Part shown: positions 16,951-25,111 of the stretch, piece after piece
Layout: each line of letters begins with the position of its first letter
Numbering within the stretch: the first letter of the stretch is position 1
NCBI RefSeq assembly: GCF_012999535.1
Contig: NZ_JABBWV010000003.1
Span: 208,439 to 272,438, forward strand
Length of the DNA stretch: 64,000 nucleotides
Source of the DNA: Microbispora sp. H11081
GTDB lineage: Bacteria; Actinomycetota; Actinomycetes; Streptosporangiales; Streptosporangiaceae
Direction: 5' to 3'
The notes under the pieces: model-generated
Told to the model about the DNA's origin: nothing
Database searches by the model: none
Seen by the model: only the letters and a program-made list of their open reading frames with translations
Position numbers and translations under genes: made by a program

Positions 16951-17199
16951 TCATCCTCTCGATCGCGGCCCGCCGCCCAGCCTCTTCTGTCTCCGTACGG
17001 CGCCCAGCATGTAGAGCCCGATGGCGGCCATGATCAGCACGATGATCCCGGTCAGCACCCAGATGCGGCCGACGAGGGAGAGCACCAGGACGGCGAAGCA
17101 GAACACCAGGGCGAACGATCCGATGCGGATGTGGATGACGTCCATCGGGGTCGCCTCGACCATCGGCTTGCCCGTCGGCGAGCGTTGTTCTTCGGTCAT
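16951..17199 (-). CDS. small two-TM membrane protein, unknown
   Basis: An 82-residue protein with a hydrophilic N-terminus (about 1-25), two hydrophobic helices (SFALVFCFAVLVLSLVGRIW and TGIIVLIMAAIGLYML) and a basic C-terminal tail. Not assigned to a family with confidence. It lies between hldE (10 bp) and the SDR gene (4 bp) and is almost certainly in that operon. Confidence 0.65.
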   Translation of the reverse strand: MTEEQRSPTGKPMVEATPMDVIHIRIGSFALVFCFAVLVLSLVGRIWVLTGIIVLIMAAIGLYMLGAVRRQKRLGGGPRSRG

Positions 17200-17209
17200 G
17201 GGGCCTCCC

Positions 17210-18655
17210 CTACCCTCGAATCCGATTCACTATCGCCGTGGTGGAGCGGTCGGGGACGTATCCGAGCACCCGCACCTCCCCGCCCAGTTCCCTGACCAGA
17301 TCCGCCTCCGGCAGCAGGTCGGGGTGGTAGTCGCCGCCCTTGACGTACACGTCCGGCCGGACGAGCCGCAGCAGCTCGGCCGGGCTGTCCTCGTCGAAGA
17401 CGGTGATGTAGTCCACGCAGCCCAGCGCCGCGAGCACCGCGACCCGGTCCTCGCAGCGGTTGATCGGGCGCTGCGGCCCCTTGAGCCTGGCCACGCTGTC
17501 GTCGCCGTTGACCGCGACGACCAGCACGCCGCCGAGCCGGGCGGCCTCCTCCAGGCAGGCGACGTGGCCGCGGTGCAGCACGTCGAAGCAGCCGTTGGTG
17601 AAGACGATCCGCTTGCCCTCCGCCCGGTCGCGCTCCAGGCACGCGGCGAGCCGCTCCGGCGACAGCGCGGTGTCGGGCCCCAGCGCCCGCAGCAGGTCCT
17701 CGTGGGAGCAGGCGGCAGTCCCCTGGCGGCGGACCACCACGCTCGCCGCGGCCTGGCCGATGTCGGCGGCGCGCTCGGGCTCCGCCCCGGCGGCCAGGGC
17801 GAGCGCGAACGCCGCGGTGAAGGTGTCGCCCGCGCCGATGCTCATCGTGTCGGGCGCGGGGACCGCGTACGTGCGGTGCGGCGGCCTGCCCCGCCGGTGC
17901 AGCAGGGTGCCCTCGCCGTCGAGCGTGGTGACGACGAGATCGGCGCCGGTGGACTCGACGAGGTCGTCCGAGCGCGCGGACAGGAACGCGACCCTGTCGT
18001 GCTCGTCCGCCTCGCCGAGCAGCCGCCGTACCTCGCCGTAGTTGGGCAGCACGGCCGTGGGCCGGCACTCCCGCCAGGCCGCGACGTCGTGGGCGTCCAC
18101 CACGAGGAGCGGCGCGCCGCGCGAACCCCGGGCACGGTCGACGCTGAGGTCGCACAGCACCCGGCGGATGGCCGGTGTGCAGACGCCGCCGCCGTAGTCG
18201 CAGGCGACGATGACGTCCGCGTCCGCCGCGAGGCGGACGATCTGCTCGACGAGTTCGCGCTCGGCCGCCTCGGGCAGCGGCGCCTCGTCCTCCTCGTCGT
18301 AGCGCGCCACGATCTGGCCGTCGGTCAGCACCCGGCGCTTGACCGGGGTCCGCCAGCTGCGCACGATGACCAGGCCCTCGATGTCGAGCCGTCCCAGGGT
18401 CGCGTTGAGCGTCGCCCCCGCGGGGTCGGCGCCGGTGACCCCCACCATGTGGACGCGTGCGCCGAGGGCGGCCAGGTTCACGGCCGTGTTGGCGGCGCCG
18501 CCCGGCTGGTCCTCGATCTGCTCGACGGTCACCACCGGCACCGGGGCCTCCTGGGCCATGCGCCTGGTGTGGCCCCGCAGCCACGAGTCGAGCATCACGT
18601 CCCCGACGACGACGGCCGTGACTTCACCGAAACGGTTGAGCGTCTCTTCCGTCAT
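17210..18655 (-). CDS. hldE: bifunctional heptose 7-phosphate kinase / heptose 1-phosphate adenylyltransferase (HldE)
   Basis: A 481-residue two-domain enzyme. Residues about 1-325 form a PfkB-type sugar kinase (GDVMLDSWLRG, PGGAANTAVNLAALGARV, AGDTFTAAFALAL with the catalytic Asp). Residues about 345-481 form a nucleotidyltransferase (TNGCFDVLHRGHV, GxFDxxHxGH-type motif; RLKGPQRPIN; YVKGGDYHPD). This is the HldE architecture that phosphorylates heptose 7-phosphate and adenylylates heptose 1-phosphate toward ADP-heptose. Gram-positive homologues feed heptosyl transfer to surface glycans. No gmhA, gmhB or hldD is in the window. Two GT9 genes adjoin it. Confidence 0.88.
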   Translation of the reverse strand: MTEETLNRFGEVTAVVVGDVMLDSWLRGHTRRMAQEAPVPVVTVEQIEDQPGGAANTAVNLAALGARVHMVGVTGADPAGATLNATLGRLDIEGLVIVRSWRTPVKRRVLTDGQIVARYDEEDEAPLPEAAERELVEQIVRLAADADVIVACDYGGGVCTPAIRRVLCDLSVDRARGSRGAPLLVVDAHDVAAWRECRPTAVLPNYGEVRRLLGEADEHDRVAFLSARSDDLVESTGADLVVTTLDGEGTLLHRRGRPPHRTYAVPAPDTMSIGAGDTFTAAFALALAAGAEPERAADIGQAAASVVVRRQGTAACSHEDLLRALGPDTALSPERLAACLERDRAEGKRIVFTNGCFDVLHRGHVACLEEAARLGGVLVVAVNGDDSVARLKGPQRPINRCEDRVAVLAALGCVDYITVFDEDSPAELLRLVRPDVYVKGGDYHPDLLPEADLVRELGGEVRVLGYVPDRSTTAIVNRIRG

Positions 18656-18841
18656 ACCTCGGCGGCTACCCCGGCGGACGCAGGGGAAACAACAGGCACG
18701 GCGGACCCGGCAGGCCGGTTTGGAGCGGTCGCGTCCGGGTAGCCGGGATCAGACGTCGCTCCGCACGAGCGCACCGCCGGGGTCCGCCGGCGGTCCGGGC
18801 GAATGGGGGTGTCCGATGCACGAGGGGACGAGGCGGGTGGC

Positions 18842-19891
18842 ATGAGCGCGCTGCTCGTCGAGGGAGTCGAGCGGATCGCCGTGCTGAGGGCCAACGCGCT
18901 CGGCGACCTGCTGCTGGCCCTGCCCGCCATCGGGGCGCTCAGACGGGCGTACCCCGCCGCGAAGATCACCCTGCTCGGCCGTGAGTGGCACGCGCGGTTC
19001 CTGCGGGGCCGTCCGGGCCCGGTGGACGAGGTGGTGGCGCTGCCGCCCATCTCCGGCGTCTCCTCACCGCCGGACGGCACCGCCGCCCCCGAGGAGCTGT
19101 ACGAGGACCTGCGTGAGCGCAGGTTCGACCTGGCCGTCCAGATGCACGGGGGCGGGCGCAACTCCAACCCGTTCATCAGAAGGCTGGGGGCGCGGGTGAC
19201 GGCCGGCCTGCGCGCCCCCGACGCCCCGCCGCTCGACCGCTGGGTGCCGTACGTCCACTACCAGCACGAGACGCTGCGCTACCTGGAGGTGGCCGGGCTG
19301 CTCGGCGCCGCGACCAGCGAGATCGAGCCGAGGGTCGCCGTCGTCAGGGAGGACTGGGCCGAGCTGAACCGCACGCTCGGCAAGGTGCCGAGGGGCCTGG
19401 TCGCGATCCACCCGGGCGCGGGGGACCGGCGCAGGAGATGGCCTCCGGAGCGCTTCGCGGAGGTCGCCGACCGGCTCGGACGACCGGTGGTGGTGACCGG
19501 CGTCGAGGAGGAGCGGGAGGTCGTGGAGAAGGTCGTCGCGCAGATGCAGACCCCGGCGAGGGCCGTCGTCGGAGAGTTGTCGCTCGGCGGGCTCACCGCG
19601 TTGTACGCCGCGTGCGACCTGCTCGTCTCCAACGACACCGGGCCGCGTCACCTGGCGGCGGCGACCGGCACCCCCACCGTCGGCGTCTACTGGTGCGGAA
19701 ACATGATCAACTGGGGTCCGCTGAGCAGGGGCCACCAGCGGCCGCTGATCTCCTGGACGTCGGGCTGCCCGGTCTGCGGGCTGCCCGCCGGCACGGAGGG
19801 CATGCGGGAGTGCGGCCACCGCGACGTCTCGTGGGTGGGCGACGTGAGCGTGGACGACGTGCTCGAACAGGCGTGGGACCTGCTGCGATGA
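18842..19891 (+). CDS. glycosyltransferase family 9 (heptosyltransferase-like)
   Basis: A 349-residue GT9 protein related to LPS heptosyltransferases. N-terminal LRANALGDLLLALPAIGALR is the signature strand-helix, and the donor-binding C-terminal domain has IHPGAGDRRRRWPPERFAEV and LLVSNDTGPRHLAAATGTP. A CPVCGLP cluster near the C-terminus is notable. An in-frame GTG at 18803 is possible; the ATG at 18842 starts at the conserved N-terminus. It is divergent from hldE by about 190 bp, and its stop overlaps the start of topoisomerase IB (ATGA). ADP-heptose as donor is likely but inferred. Confidence 0.85.
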   Translation: MSALLVEGVERIAVLRANALGDLLLALPAIGALRRAYPAAKITLLGREWHARFLRGRPGPVDEVVALPPISGVSSPPDGTAAPEELYEDLRERRFDLAVQMHGGGRNSNPFIRRLGARVTAGLRAPDAPPLDRWVPYVHYQHETLRYLEVAGLLGAATSEIEPRVAVVREDWAELNRTLGKVPRGLVAIHPGAGDRRRRWPPERFAEVADRLGRPVVVTGVEEEREVVEKVVAQMQTPARAVVGELSLGGLTALYAACDLLVSNDTGPRHLAAATGTPTVGVYWCGNMINWGPLSRGHQRPLISWTSGCPVCGLPAGTEGMRECGHRDVSWVGDVSVDDVLEQAWDLLR

Positions 19892-21000
19892 GCTCCGTGG
19901 CGGAGCGGCGCGGCACGCGGAGGACAGCGGCCGACAAGACAGCGGCGGACAAGGCCGCGGCGGACAAGGCGAAGGTCTTCGAGACGCCGCCCGTCGAACT
20001 GCGGCCGAGCGACCCGGGCGAGCCGGGCATCCGGCGCCGTCGGCGCGGGCGCGGGTTCACCTACACCTGGGCCTCCGGCCGGCCCGTGAAGGACCGGGCC
20101 GCGCTGCGCCGGATCAGGTCGCTCGCGATCCCCCCGGCGTGGACCGGCGTGTGGATCTGCGCCGACCCGAACGGTCACCTCCAGGCCGTGGGCACCGACA
20201 CCGCAGGCCGGCGGCAGTACCGCTACCACGACGAATGGCGCAGGCAGCAGGACGAGGCCAAGTTCGACCACGTGCTGGAGATCGCGCGGCGGCTCCCCGG
20301 GTTCCGCGAGCGGGTCGCCCGCGACCTGCGCGGCGGCGAACTGAGCCGCGAGCGTGTGCTGGCCACCGCCGCGCGCATGCTCGACATCGGCTTCTTCCGG
20401 GTGGGAGGCGAGGAGTACACCGACTCCTACGGCCTCGCCACGCTGAAGACGTCGCACGTGAAGTGCGGCGACGGCGAGGTCGTGTGCCGCTACCTGGCCA
20501 AGGGCCGCAAGGAGCGGGAGCAGGTGCTGGCCGACGCCGACGTGTGCGAGGTGCTGACGGCGCTGTCGAAGGGACGCAGGGGCGAGTTGCTGCGCTACCG
20601 CTCGGAGGAGGGCTGGGTGGACGTGCGCAGCGCCGACATCAACGCCTACCTGAAGGAGGCGTTCGGCACCGACGTCTCCGCCAAGGACTTCCGCACCTGG
20701 CACGCCACGGTCCTGGCCGCGGTCGGGCTCGCCGTCTCCCGCCCCGTACGCGGCGGCGCGGGGCGAAAGCGGGCGGTCTCCAGGGTCATGAAGGAGGTGT
20801 CGGAGTACCTCGGCAACACGCCCGCGGTGTGCCGCGCCTCCTACGTGGACCCCCGCATCGTCGAGTTGTACGAGCAGGGGCGGACGATCCCCCTCGAACG
20901 GCTGGGCGAGGAGACCGGAGAGGGCGGGCTCGCCACCCACGGGCCGGTCGAGGAGGCCGTCATCGAGCTACTGCGCCGAGCATCCGCACGGCGGCGCTGA
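19888..21000 (+). CDS. eukaryotic-like type IB DNA topoisomerase
   Basis: A 370-residue bacterial topoisomerase IB, which relaxes supercoils by a 3'-phosphotyrosyl intermediate. Conserved blocks are GFTYTWASGRPVKD, IPPAWTGVWICADPNGHLQA (N-terminal domain), YRYHDEWRRQQDEAKFDH, RVGGEEYTDSYGLATLK with HVKC, KDFRTWHATVLAA, and the nucleophile block CRASYVDPRIVELYE. The Arg-Lys-Arg-His-Tyr set appears complete. The N-terminal 35 residues are a low-complexity Ala/Asp/Lys repeat. It is translationally coupled to the upstream GT9 gene, and its 3' end overlaps the convergent GT9 gene by 41 bp. Confidence 0.9.
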   Translation: MSSVAERRGTRRTAADKTAADKAAADKAKVFETPPVELRPSDPGEPGIRRRRRGRGFTYTWASGRPVKDRAALRRIRSLAIPPAWTGVWICADPNGHLQAVGTDTAGRRQYRYHDEWRRQQDEAKFDHVLEIARRLPGFRERVARDLRGGELSRERVLATAARMLDIGFFRVGGEEYTDSYGLATLKTSHVKCGDGEVVCRYLAKGRKEREQVLADADVCEVLTALSKGRRGELLRYRSEEGWVDVRSADINAYLKEAFGTDVSAKDFRTWHATVLAAVGLAVSRPVRGGAGRKRAVSRVMKEVSEYLGNTPAVCRASYVDPRIVELYEQGRTIPLERLGEETGEGGLATHGPVEEAVIELLRRASARRR

Positions 21001-21883
21001 CCACCTGGGCGGCCGGAACCACGGCGCCCAGGTGGTCGGAAGCGTCCGCCTCGTGCAGGATCGGGTGGCGGCCGCCGGCCGTGGACACCAGCACCGAGGG
21101 CGTCCGGTAGGCCCCGGCGAGCCTGGTCATCGCGACGTCGCCGCTGATGACCAGCCGGGCCCCGGCGACCAGCGCGCACAGCTCACGCAGCGAGGTGCGG
21201 CCCGCGAGCACGATCTGCGGCGGCAGCACGGCCCGGGTGGCCACGAGCAGGGCCATCGGGCGTTCCCGCCTGCTGCCGGTGATCACGACGGGCAGGCCCT
21301 CGTCGGTCAGCACCCGGGCCACCTCGGCGAACCGGTCGGCCGGCCAGCGCAACGAGGCGCCGCCCGTGCCCGGGTGGATCACTATGGCCCCCGGCGCGGG
21401 GCTCGCGGTCAGCGGAGTGGGCAGCGCCATGTCGTCCGGGTCGGCCGGCACGCCGTGCCACTGGAGCAGCCGGCACCACCGCAGCACCTCGTGCTCGCCC
21501 GGGTCCCACCACGGCCCCCTGATCCATGGGACGTCCGGGTTCGCGTACGCCCACAGGCGTCTGATCCCGTCGCCCTGGTGCCGCAGATCCAGCAGGACGC
21601 GGTGGCTGCGCGGCCCCTGGCCGTGCAGGTTGACGGCGAGCTCGGGCAGGAGCGGCGGATGGGCGGCGTCCTCCTCGCCGGGCCCGGGCCACGACAGCGG
21701 CGCGAGCCCGTGAGCGGGCAGGATCCGGTCCACCGCGCCGGTGAGGGCGGCGAGCTCGCTCAGCTCCGGCGGGCAGGCGAGCACGACGCGCAGCCCGTGC
21801 CTGCGCAGCGCGCGCAGCGCGGGCACCACGGTGAGCAGGCCCCCGATGCCGTCGGAGCGCAGCACGAGGGCCGTCGACGTCAT
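20960..21883 (-). CDS. glycosyltransferase family 9 protein, second copy
   Basis: A 307-residue GT9 member. LRSDGIGGLLTVVPALRALR is the N-terminal signature (Gly-Gly in place of the usual Gly-Asp), and IHPGTGGASLRWPADRFAEV plus VISGDVAMTRLAGAYRTPSV form the donor site. Here SGDVAMT replaces the usual SNDTGP, so it may use a different donor or be degenerate. It follows the GT4 gene by 25 bp in the same direction. The 3' end overlaps topoisomerase IB (41 bp, convergent). Confidence 0.8.
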   Translation of the reverse strand: MTSTALVLRSDGIGGLLTVVPALRALRRHGLRVVLACPPELSELAALTGAVDRILPAHGLAPLSWPGPGEEDAAHPPLLPELAVNLHGQGPRSHRVLLDLRHQGDGIRRLWAYANPDVPWIRGPWWDPGEHEVLRWCRLLQWHGVPADPDDMALPTPLTASPAPGAIVIHPGTGGASLRWPADRFAEVARVLTDEGLPVVITGSRRERPMALLVATRAVLPPQIVLAGRTSLRELCALVAGARLVISGDVAMTRLAGAYRTPSVLVSTAGGRHPILHEADASDHLGAVVPAAQVVSAAVRMLGAVAR

Positions 21884-21908
21884 GGGTTCACTCCGGGGGT
21901 CGCCAGGA

Positions 21909-23117
21909 TCACGAGGCGCTCCTTTCGAGCTGGCGGGTGGACAGCACCCGGTCGTACGTGGCCAGGGTCTCGGCGGCGATGCGGCTCCAGCCGTAGCGTG
22001 CGCGGGCCCGGTCGGCCCCCGCGATGCCGTACGCGGTGCGCCGCACCCGGTCGTCGAGCAGCTTGCGCAGCGCCTTGGCCAGCACAGCGGGCTTGCGGGG
22101 CGGCACGAGGAGGCCCGTCACGTTGTTGACGACGGTCTCCTTCTGCCCGCCGACGGCGGAGGCGACGACGGGCACGCCGCAGGCCATCGCCTCCAGCGCC
22201 ACCATGCCGAACGGCTCGTACCACGGCACGGAGACGACGGCGGTGGCCGAGCGCATCAGCCCGGGCAGCGTGTCGCGCCCGACCCTGCCGAGGAAGCGGA
22301 CCCGGTCGCCGACGCCGGCCTGGGCGGCGAGCCAGCGCAGCCGGGTGACCTCGGGGTCGTGGTGCAGCTCGGTCGCGGGGGGACCGCCCGCCACGACGAG
22401 CTCGGCGTCCCGCAGGTACTGCAGCGCCATGATGGTCGTCTCCAGGCCCTTGCGCGGCACGAGCCTGCCGACCGACAGCAGACGAGGCCGGTCCGGCCGC
22501 TCCAGCGGCGCGACGTGGGGGTGGAAGGCCGTGACGTCCACGCCACAGGGGACCACCCGGGTCGCGCGCCGCGGCACCCGCATGCGGATCAGCTCGTCGA
22601 CCTCGTCGGTGCAGGTCGCGATGACGTGGTCGGCGCGCCGTCCGATGGAGGCCTCGGCATCGAGCCGCCGGCGCGGGCTGGTGTCGGCCGGGCCCTGGTG
22701 CCGCCGCTTGACGCTGCCGAGCGCGTGGAAGGTGTGCACGACCGGGATCCGCAGCCTCTCCGCGGCGTCGAGCGCGGCCAGGCCGCTCATCCAGAAGTGG
22801 CTGTGCACGATGTCGGGCCGGTCGAACAGCCACCTGTCGTGCAGCCACTCACCGAACCGGGGGATCCAGGGAAGGATCTCGTCCTTGGGGATCTCGGAGG
22901 CGGGGCCCGCGGGCACGTGGACGACGTCCACGCCGGGGCCGAAGGACACGGTTTCCGGCAGGTCGGCGCGGTCCTTGCGGGTGTAGACGGTGACCTCGTG
23001 CCCGGCCCTCGCGAGCTCCGCGGCGAGGGCGGCGACGTGCACGTTCTGGCCGCCTGCGTCGACACCGCCGAGGGTGGCGAGCGGGCTGGCGTGCTCCGAG
23101 ACCATGGCGATCTTCAC
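21909..23117 (-). CDS. glycosyltransferase family 4 protein
   Basis: A 402-residue GT-B enzyme of family 4. Its N-terminus KIAMVSEHASPLATLGGVDA and the HSHFWMSGLAALDAA and HTFHALGSVKRRHQG blocks resemble the sucrose-phosphate-synthase/MshA group. The donor site has SVGRLVPRKGLETTI and the EX7E motif region EPFGMVALEAMACGVPVVAS. The GTG at 23117 is preferred because GGAGGAA sits just before it; an ATG at 23132 is in frame. Nucleotide-sugar donor and acceptor are unknown. It is first in a set with the GT9 gene. Confidence 0.85.
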   Translation of the reverse strand: MKIAMVSEHASPLATLGGVDAGGQNVHVAALAAELARAGHEVTVYTRKDRADLPETVSFGPGVDVVHVPAGPASEIPKDEILPWIPRFGEWLHDRWLFDRPDIVHSHFWMSGLAALDAAERLRIPVVHTFHALGSVKRRHQGPADTSPRRRLDAEASIGRRADHVIATCTDEVDELIRMRVPRRATRVVPCGVDVTAFHPHVAPLERPDRPRLLSVGRLVPRKGLETTIMALQYLRDAELVVAGGPPATELHHDPEVTRLRWLAAQAGVGDRVRFLGRVGRDTLPGLMRSATAVVSVPWYEPFGMVALEAMACGVPVVASAVGGQKETVVNNVTGLLVPPRKPAVLAKALRKLLDDRVRRTAYGIAGADRARARYGWSRIAAETLATYDRVLSTRQLERSAS

Positions 23118-23677
23118 TGGGGGTTCCTCCATGAGCGGCAGTGGCGGGTACCCGGCTCGGGGGTCAGGGAGTCCAGGTGAGCAGGTCCGGCGACCGGGCC
23201 GAGGGCGGCGGCCGGTCGCCGTACGCGGAAGCCGCCGGCGCGGACGCGGCGGCGGCTTCCTGGGGCGGAACGGCCCGCGACGACGGCGGCGTACGCATGG
23301 CGGGCCGTGGCGGGCGTATGGCGGCGGGTGGTCGCGCGGCCCGGGAGGGCGGTGGCGCGCGGTCCGCGGGCGATGCGGCGGTGAACGGAGAGGGATGCGA
23401 CACGGGGGCCGGAAGAGTGGGCTCCCGCCGGAGAGAGGGGTTCAGCGGTGGCGCCGCCGGGGGTGTCGCTCCGTGCGGGGCGGGGTGAAGGCCGGTCGCA
23501 GATTCCCAAGACGCTCCTCCGTCACGGCATGCTCACGCCAAGGAGGTACCTGCGTCTTAGGCACCGGGAATATCAATACCCATATCCATCCTCGCGCCCG
23601 TCAAACCACTGGTTTCGCCCGGGTAGGGCCGGGCAGCGCTAGCCATGACGGAACCGAGGGGGACACGAGGGGAAGAG
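23118..23677. other. 560-bp intergenic region
   Basis: GC-rich, no supported gene, ending in an unusually AT-rich stretch (about 23560-23620, AATATCAATACCCATATCC) that probably carries the promoters of the divergent GT4 and BON genes. No known motif recognised. Confidence 0.5.
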
Positions 23678-23923
23678 ATGGAGACGCCGCACTATGTCGC
23701 GGCCCGCGTGCAGCGGGCTCTCGCGGAGGACGAACGGACCACCGAGCTGGGCATTCGGGTGGATGTGCGAGGAGAAGAGGTCTACCTGCGCGGGCAGGTC
23801 TCCTGTGACGAGCGGCGGCGCCAGATCGAGAACGTCGCCCGGGAGGCGGCTCCGGGCCTGAGAGTGCACAACGAGACCACCCTGGTGGAGGTGCGGGAGG
23901 CGGGAGAGGAGGAGCATCTGTGA
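23678..23923 (+). CDS. BON domain protein
   Basis: An 81-residue protein consisting of one BON domain (DERTTELGIRVDVRGEEVYL; LRVHNETTLVEV), a small alpha/beta fold that usually binds phospholipid or appears fused to CBS domains. No signal peptide. The start at 23678 follows a GAGGGGAAGAG purine run; an ATG at 23645 is in frame. The next gene starts within its last codon, so it is coupled to the metallophosphoesterase. A separate BON domain occurs in the CBS protein at 44439. Confidence 0.8.
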   Translation: METPHYVAARVQRALAEDERTTELGIRVDVRGEEVYLRGQVSCDERRRQIENVAREAAPGLRVHNETTLVEVREAGEEEHL

Positions 23924-24648
23924 GGGAGTTGCGGATCGCCGCCGTCGCCGACATCCATCTGGGCGAGGACCTGCGCGGTCACTATCGCAAGAAGATCGAG
24001 GGCATCGAGCGCCGGGCGGACGTGCTGCTGGTGGGAGGCGACCTGACCAGGCACGGCACGATCTCTGAGGGCCGGGTGGTCGCCGAGGAGCTGAGCGGCC
24101 TGCCCATCCCCGTCGTCGCGGTGCTCGGCAACCACGACTACCACTCCGACCACGACCAGGAGATCATCGACCTCCTCCGTGACGCCGGCATCGTCGTCCT
24201 CGACGACGAGGGCGCGGTCGTCTCCGTCGACGGCGTACGGCTCGGGATCGCCGGGGGCAAGGGCTTCGGGGGCGGCTTCGCCGGGAAGTGCGCGAGCGAG
24301 TTCGGCGAGCCGGAGACCAAGGCGTTCGTCCGGCACACCAAGGAGATCGCCGAGCGGTGGCGGCGGGCGCTCAAGGACCTGGACGCCGACCACAAGATCG
24401 TGCTGAGCCATTACTCACCGGTCAAGGACACGCTCATGGGCGAGCCGCCGGAGATCTATCCGTTCCTCGGCAGCTACATGCTCGCGGAGGCGGCCGACGC
24501 GGAGGGGGCGGACCTCTTCATCCACGGCCACGCGCACGCGGGCACGGAAAAGGGCGTGACTCCCGGTGGAATCCGGGTACGCAACGTCGCACTCCCGGTC
24601 ATCAAGCACGCGTACACCGTCTACTGCCTGAACGGGGACGACTGCTGA
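23920..24648 (+). CDS. metallophosphoesterase
   Basis: A 242-residue calcineurin-like phosphoesterase. The dinuclear metal site is visible in order: AVADIHLGE (Asp, His), LLVGGDLTRHG (Asp), VLGNHDYHSD (Asn, His), LSHYSP (His) and FIHGHAHAG (His-x-His). All five blocks are intact. Cytosolic, no signal. GTG start overlapping the stop of the BON gene. Substrate unknown; related actinobacterial proteins are annotated only at family level. Confidence 0.88.
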   Translation: MRELRIAAVADIHLGEDLRGHYRKKIEGIERRADVLLVGGDLTRHGTISEGRVVAEELSGLPIPVVAVLGNHDYHSDHDQEIIDLLRDAGIVVLDDEGAVVSVDGVRLGIAGGKGFGGGFAGKCASEFGEPETKAFVRHTKEIAERWRRALKDLDADHKIVLSHYSPVKDTLMGEPPEIYPFLGSYMLAEAADAEGADLFIHGHAHAGTEKGVTPGGIRVRNVALPVIKHAYTVYCLNGDDC

Positions 24649-24660
24649 GCGTCTGGCCGT

Positions 24661-24696
24661 GAGACGGCGGCCGGCCATGTGGCCGGCCGCCGTCTC
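24661..24696. terminator. strong hairpin terminator
   Basis: A perfect 16-bp stem (GAGACGGCGGCCGGCC and complement) with loop ATGT, 13 bp after the metallophosphoesterase stop. Confidence 0.85.
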
Positions 24697-24750
24697 CGTG
24701 TCCACGAACAGAGTTGACGAGATGTACGCGTTGTCGAGGTGTAGTACGCC

Positions 24751-24843
24751 AGGGCGTGTCTGACAAATGCCGCCCTTCGCCCGCGTGGACCGGGGCGCCG
24801 CCGGGCCACGCGTGGCAGGGCCGTGATCTGTCAGACACGACCT
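24751..24843. mobile_element. MITE-like element or IS-end remnant (93 bp)
   Basis: 15-bp terminal inverted repeats AGGGCGTGTCTGACA (24751-24765) and its complement TGTCAGACACGACCT (24829-24843), with one mismatch, enclose about 63 bp of non-coding DNA. The right end overlaps the stop codon of the GPGG protein gene. Ends of this type are reminiscent of actinobacterial IS5-like elements; no transposase remains. Confidence 0.45.
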
Positions 24844-24991
24844 AGGGATTGAAGATGCTGACGCCACCGGGGCCGACGAGGAATCCGATGACGATGAGGA
24901 CGATCCCCCAGAGGATGTCCCGACGGGCCAGGATCACGTAGATCCCGGCGATGACCAGTACCACGGCGATGATCCAAAGCAGAGTAGCCAT
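24842..24991 (-). CDS. GPGG-motif small membrane protein
   Basis: A 49-residue protein with two hydrophobic helices (LLWIIAVVLVIAGIYVIL and ILWGIVLIVIGFLVG) and the C-terminal GPGGVSIFNP motif that names this small actinobacterial family. Function unknown. The ATG at 24991 is preferred over an upstream in-frame start because the family begins at MATLLW. Its stop codon lies inside the terminal repeat of the adjoining MITE-like element. Confidence 0.8.
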   Translation of the reverse strand: MATLLWIIAVVLVIAGIYVILARRDILWGIVLIVIGFLVGPGGVSIFNP

Positions 24992-25111
24992 GGCCCTCCA
25001 CTGCCCGTACAAAGGGTCTCGTAACATCATTCAGGGCTGGCGCCCCTCGATTTTGCGCCAGAAGTCCCCATCGTTACGTTTGCTTGACAATAACCGGGCA
25101 TGTGGGGATGT

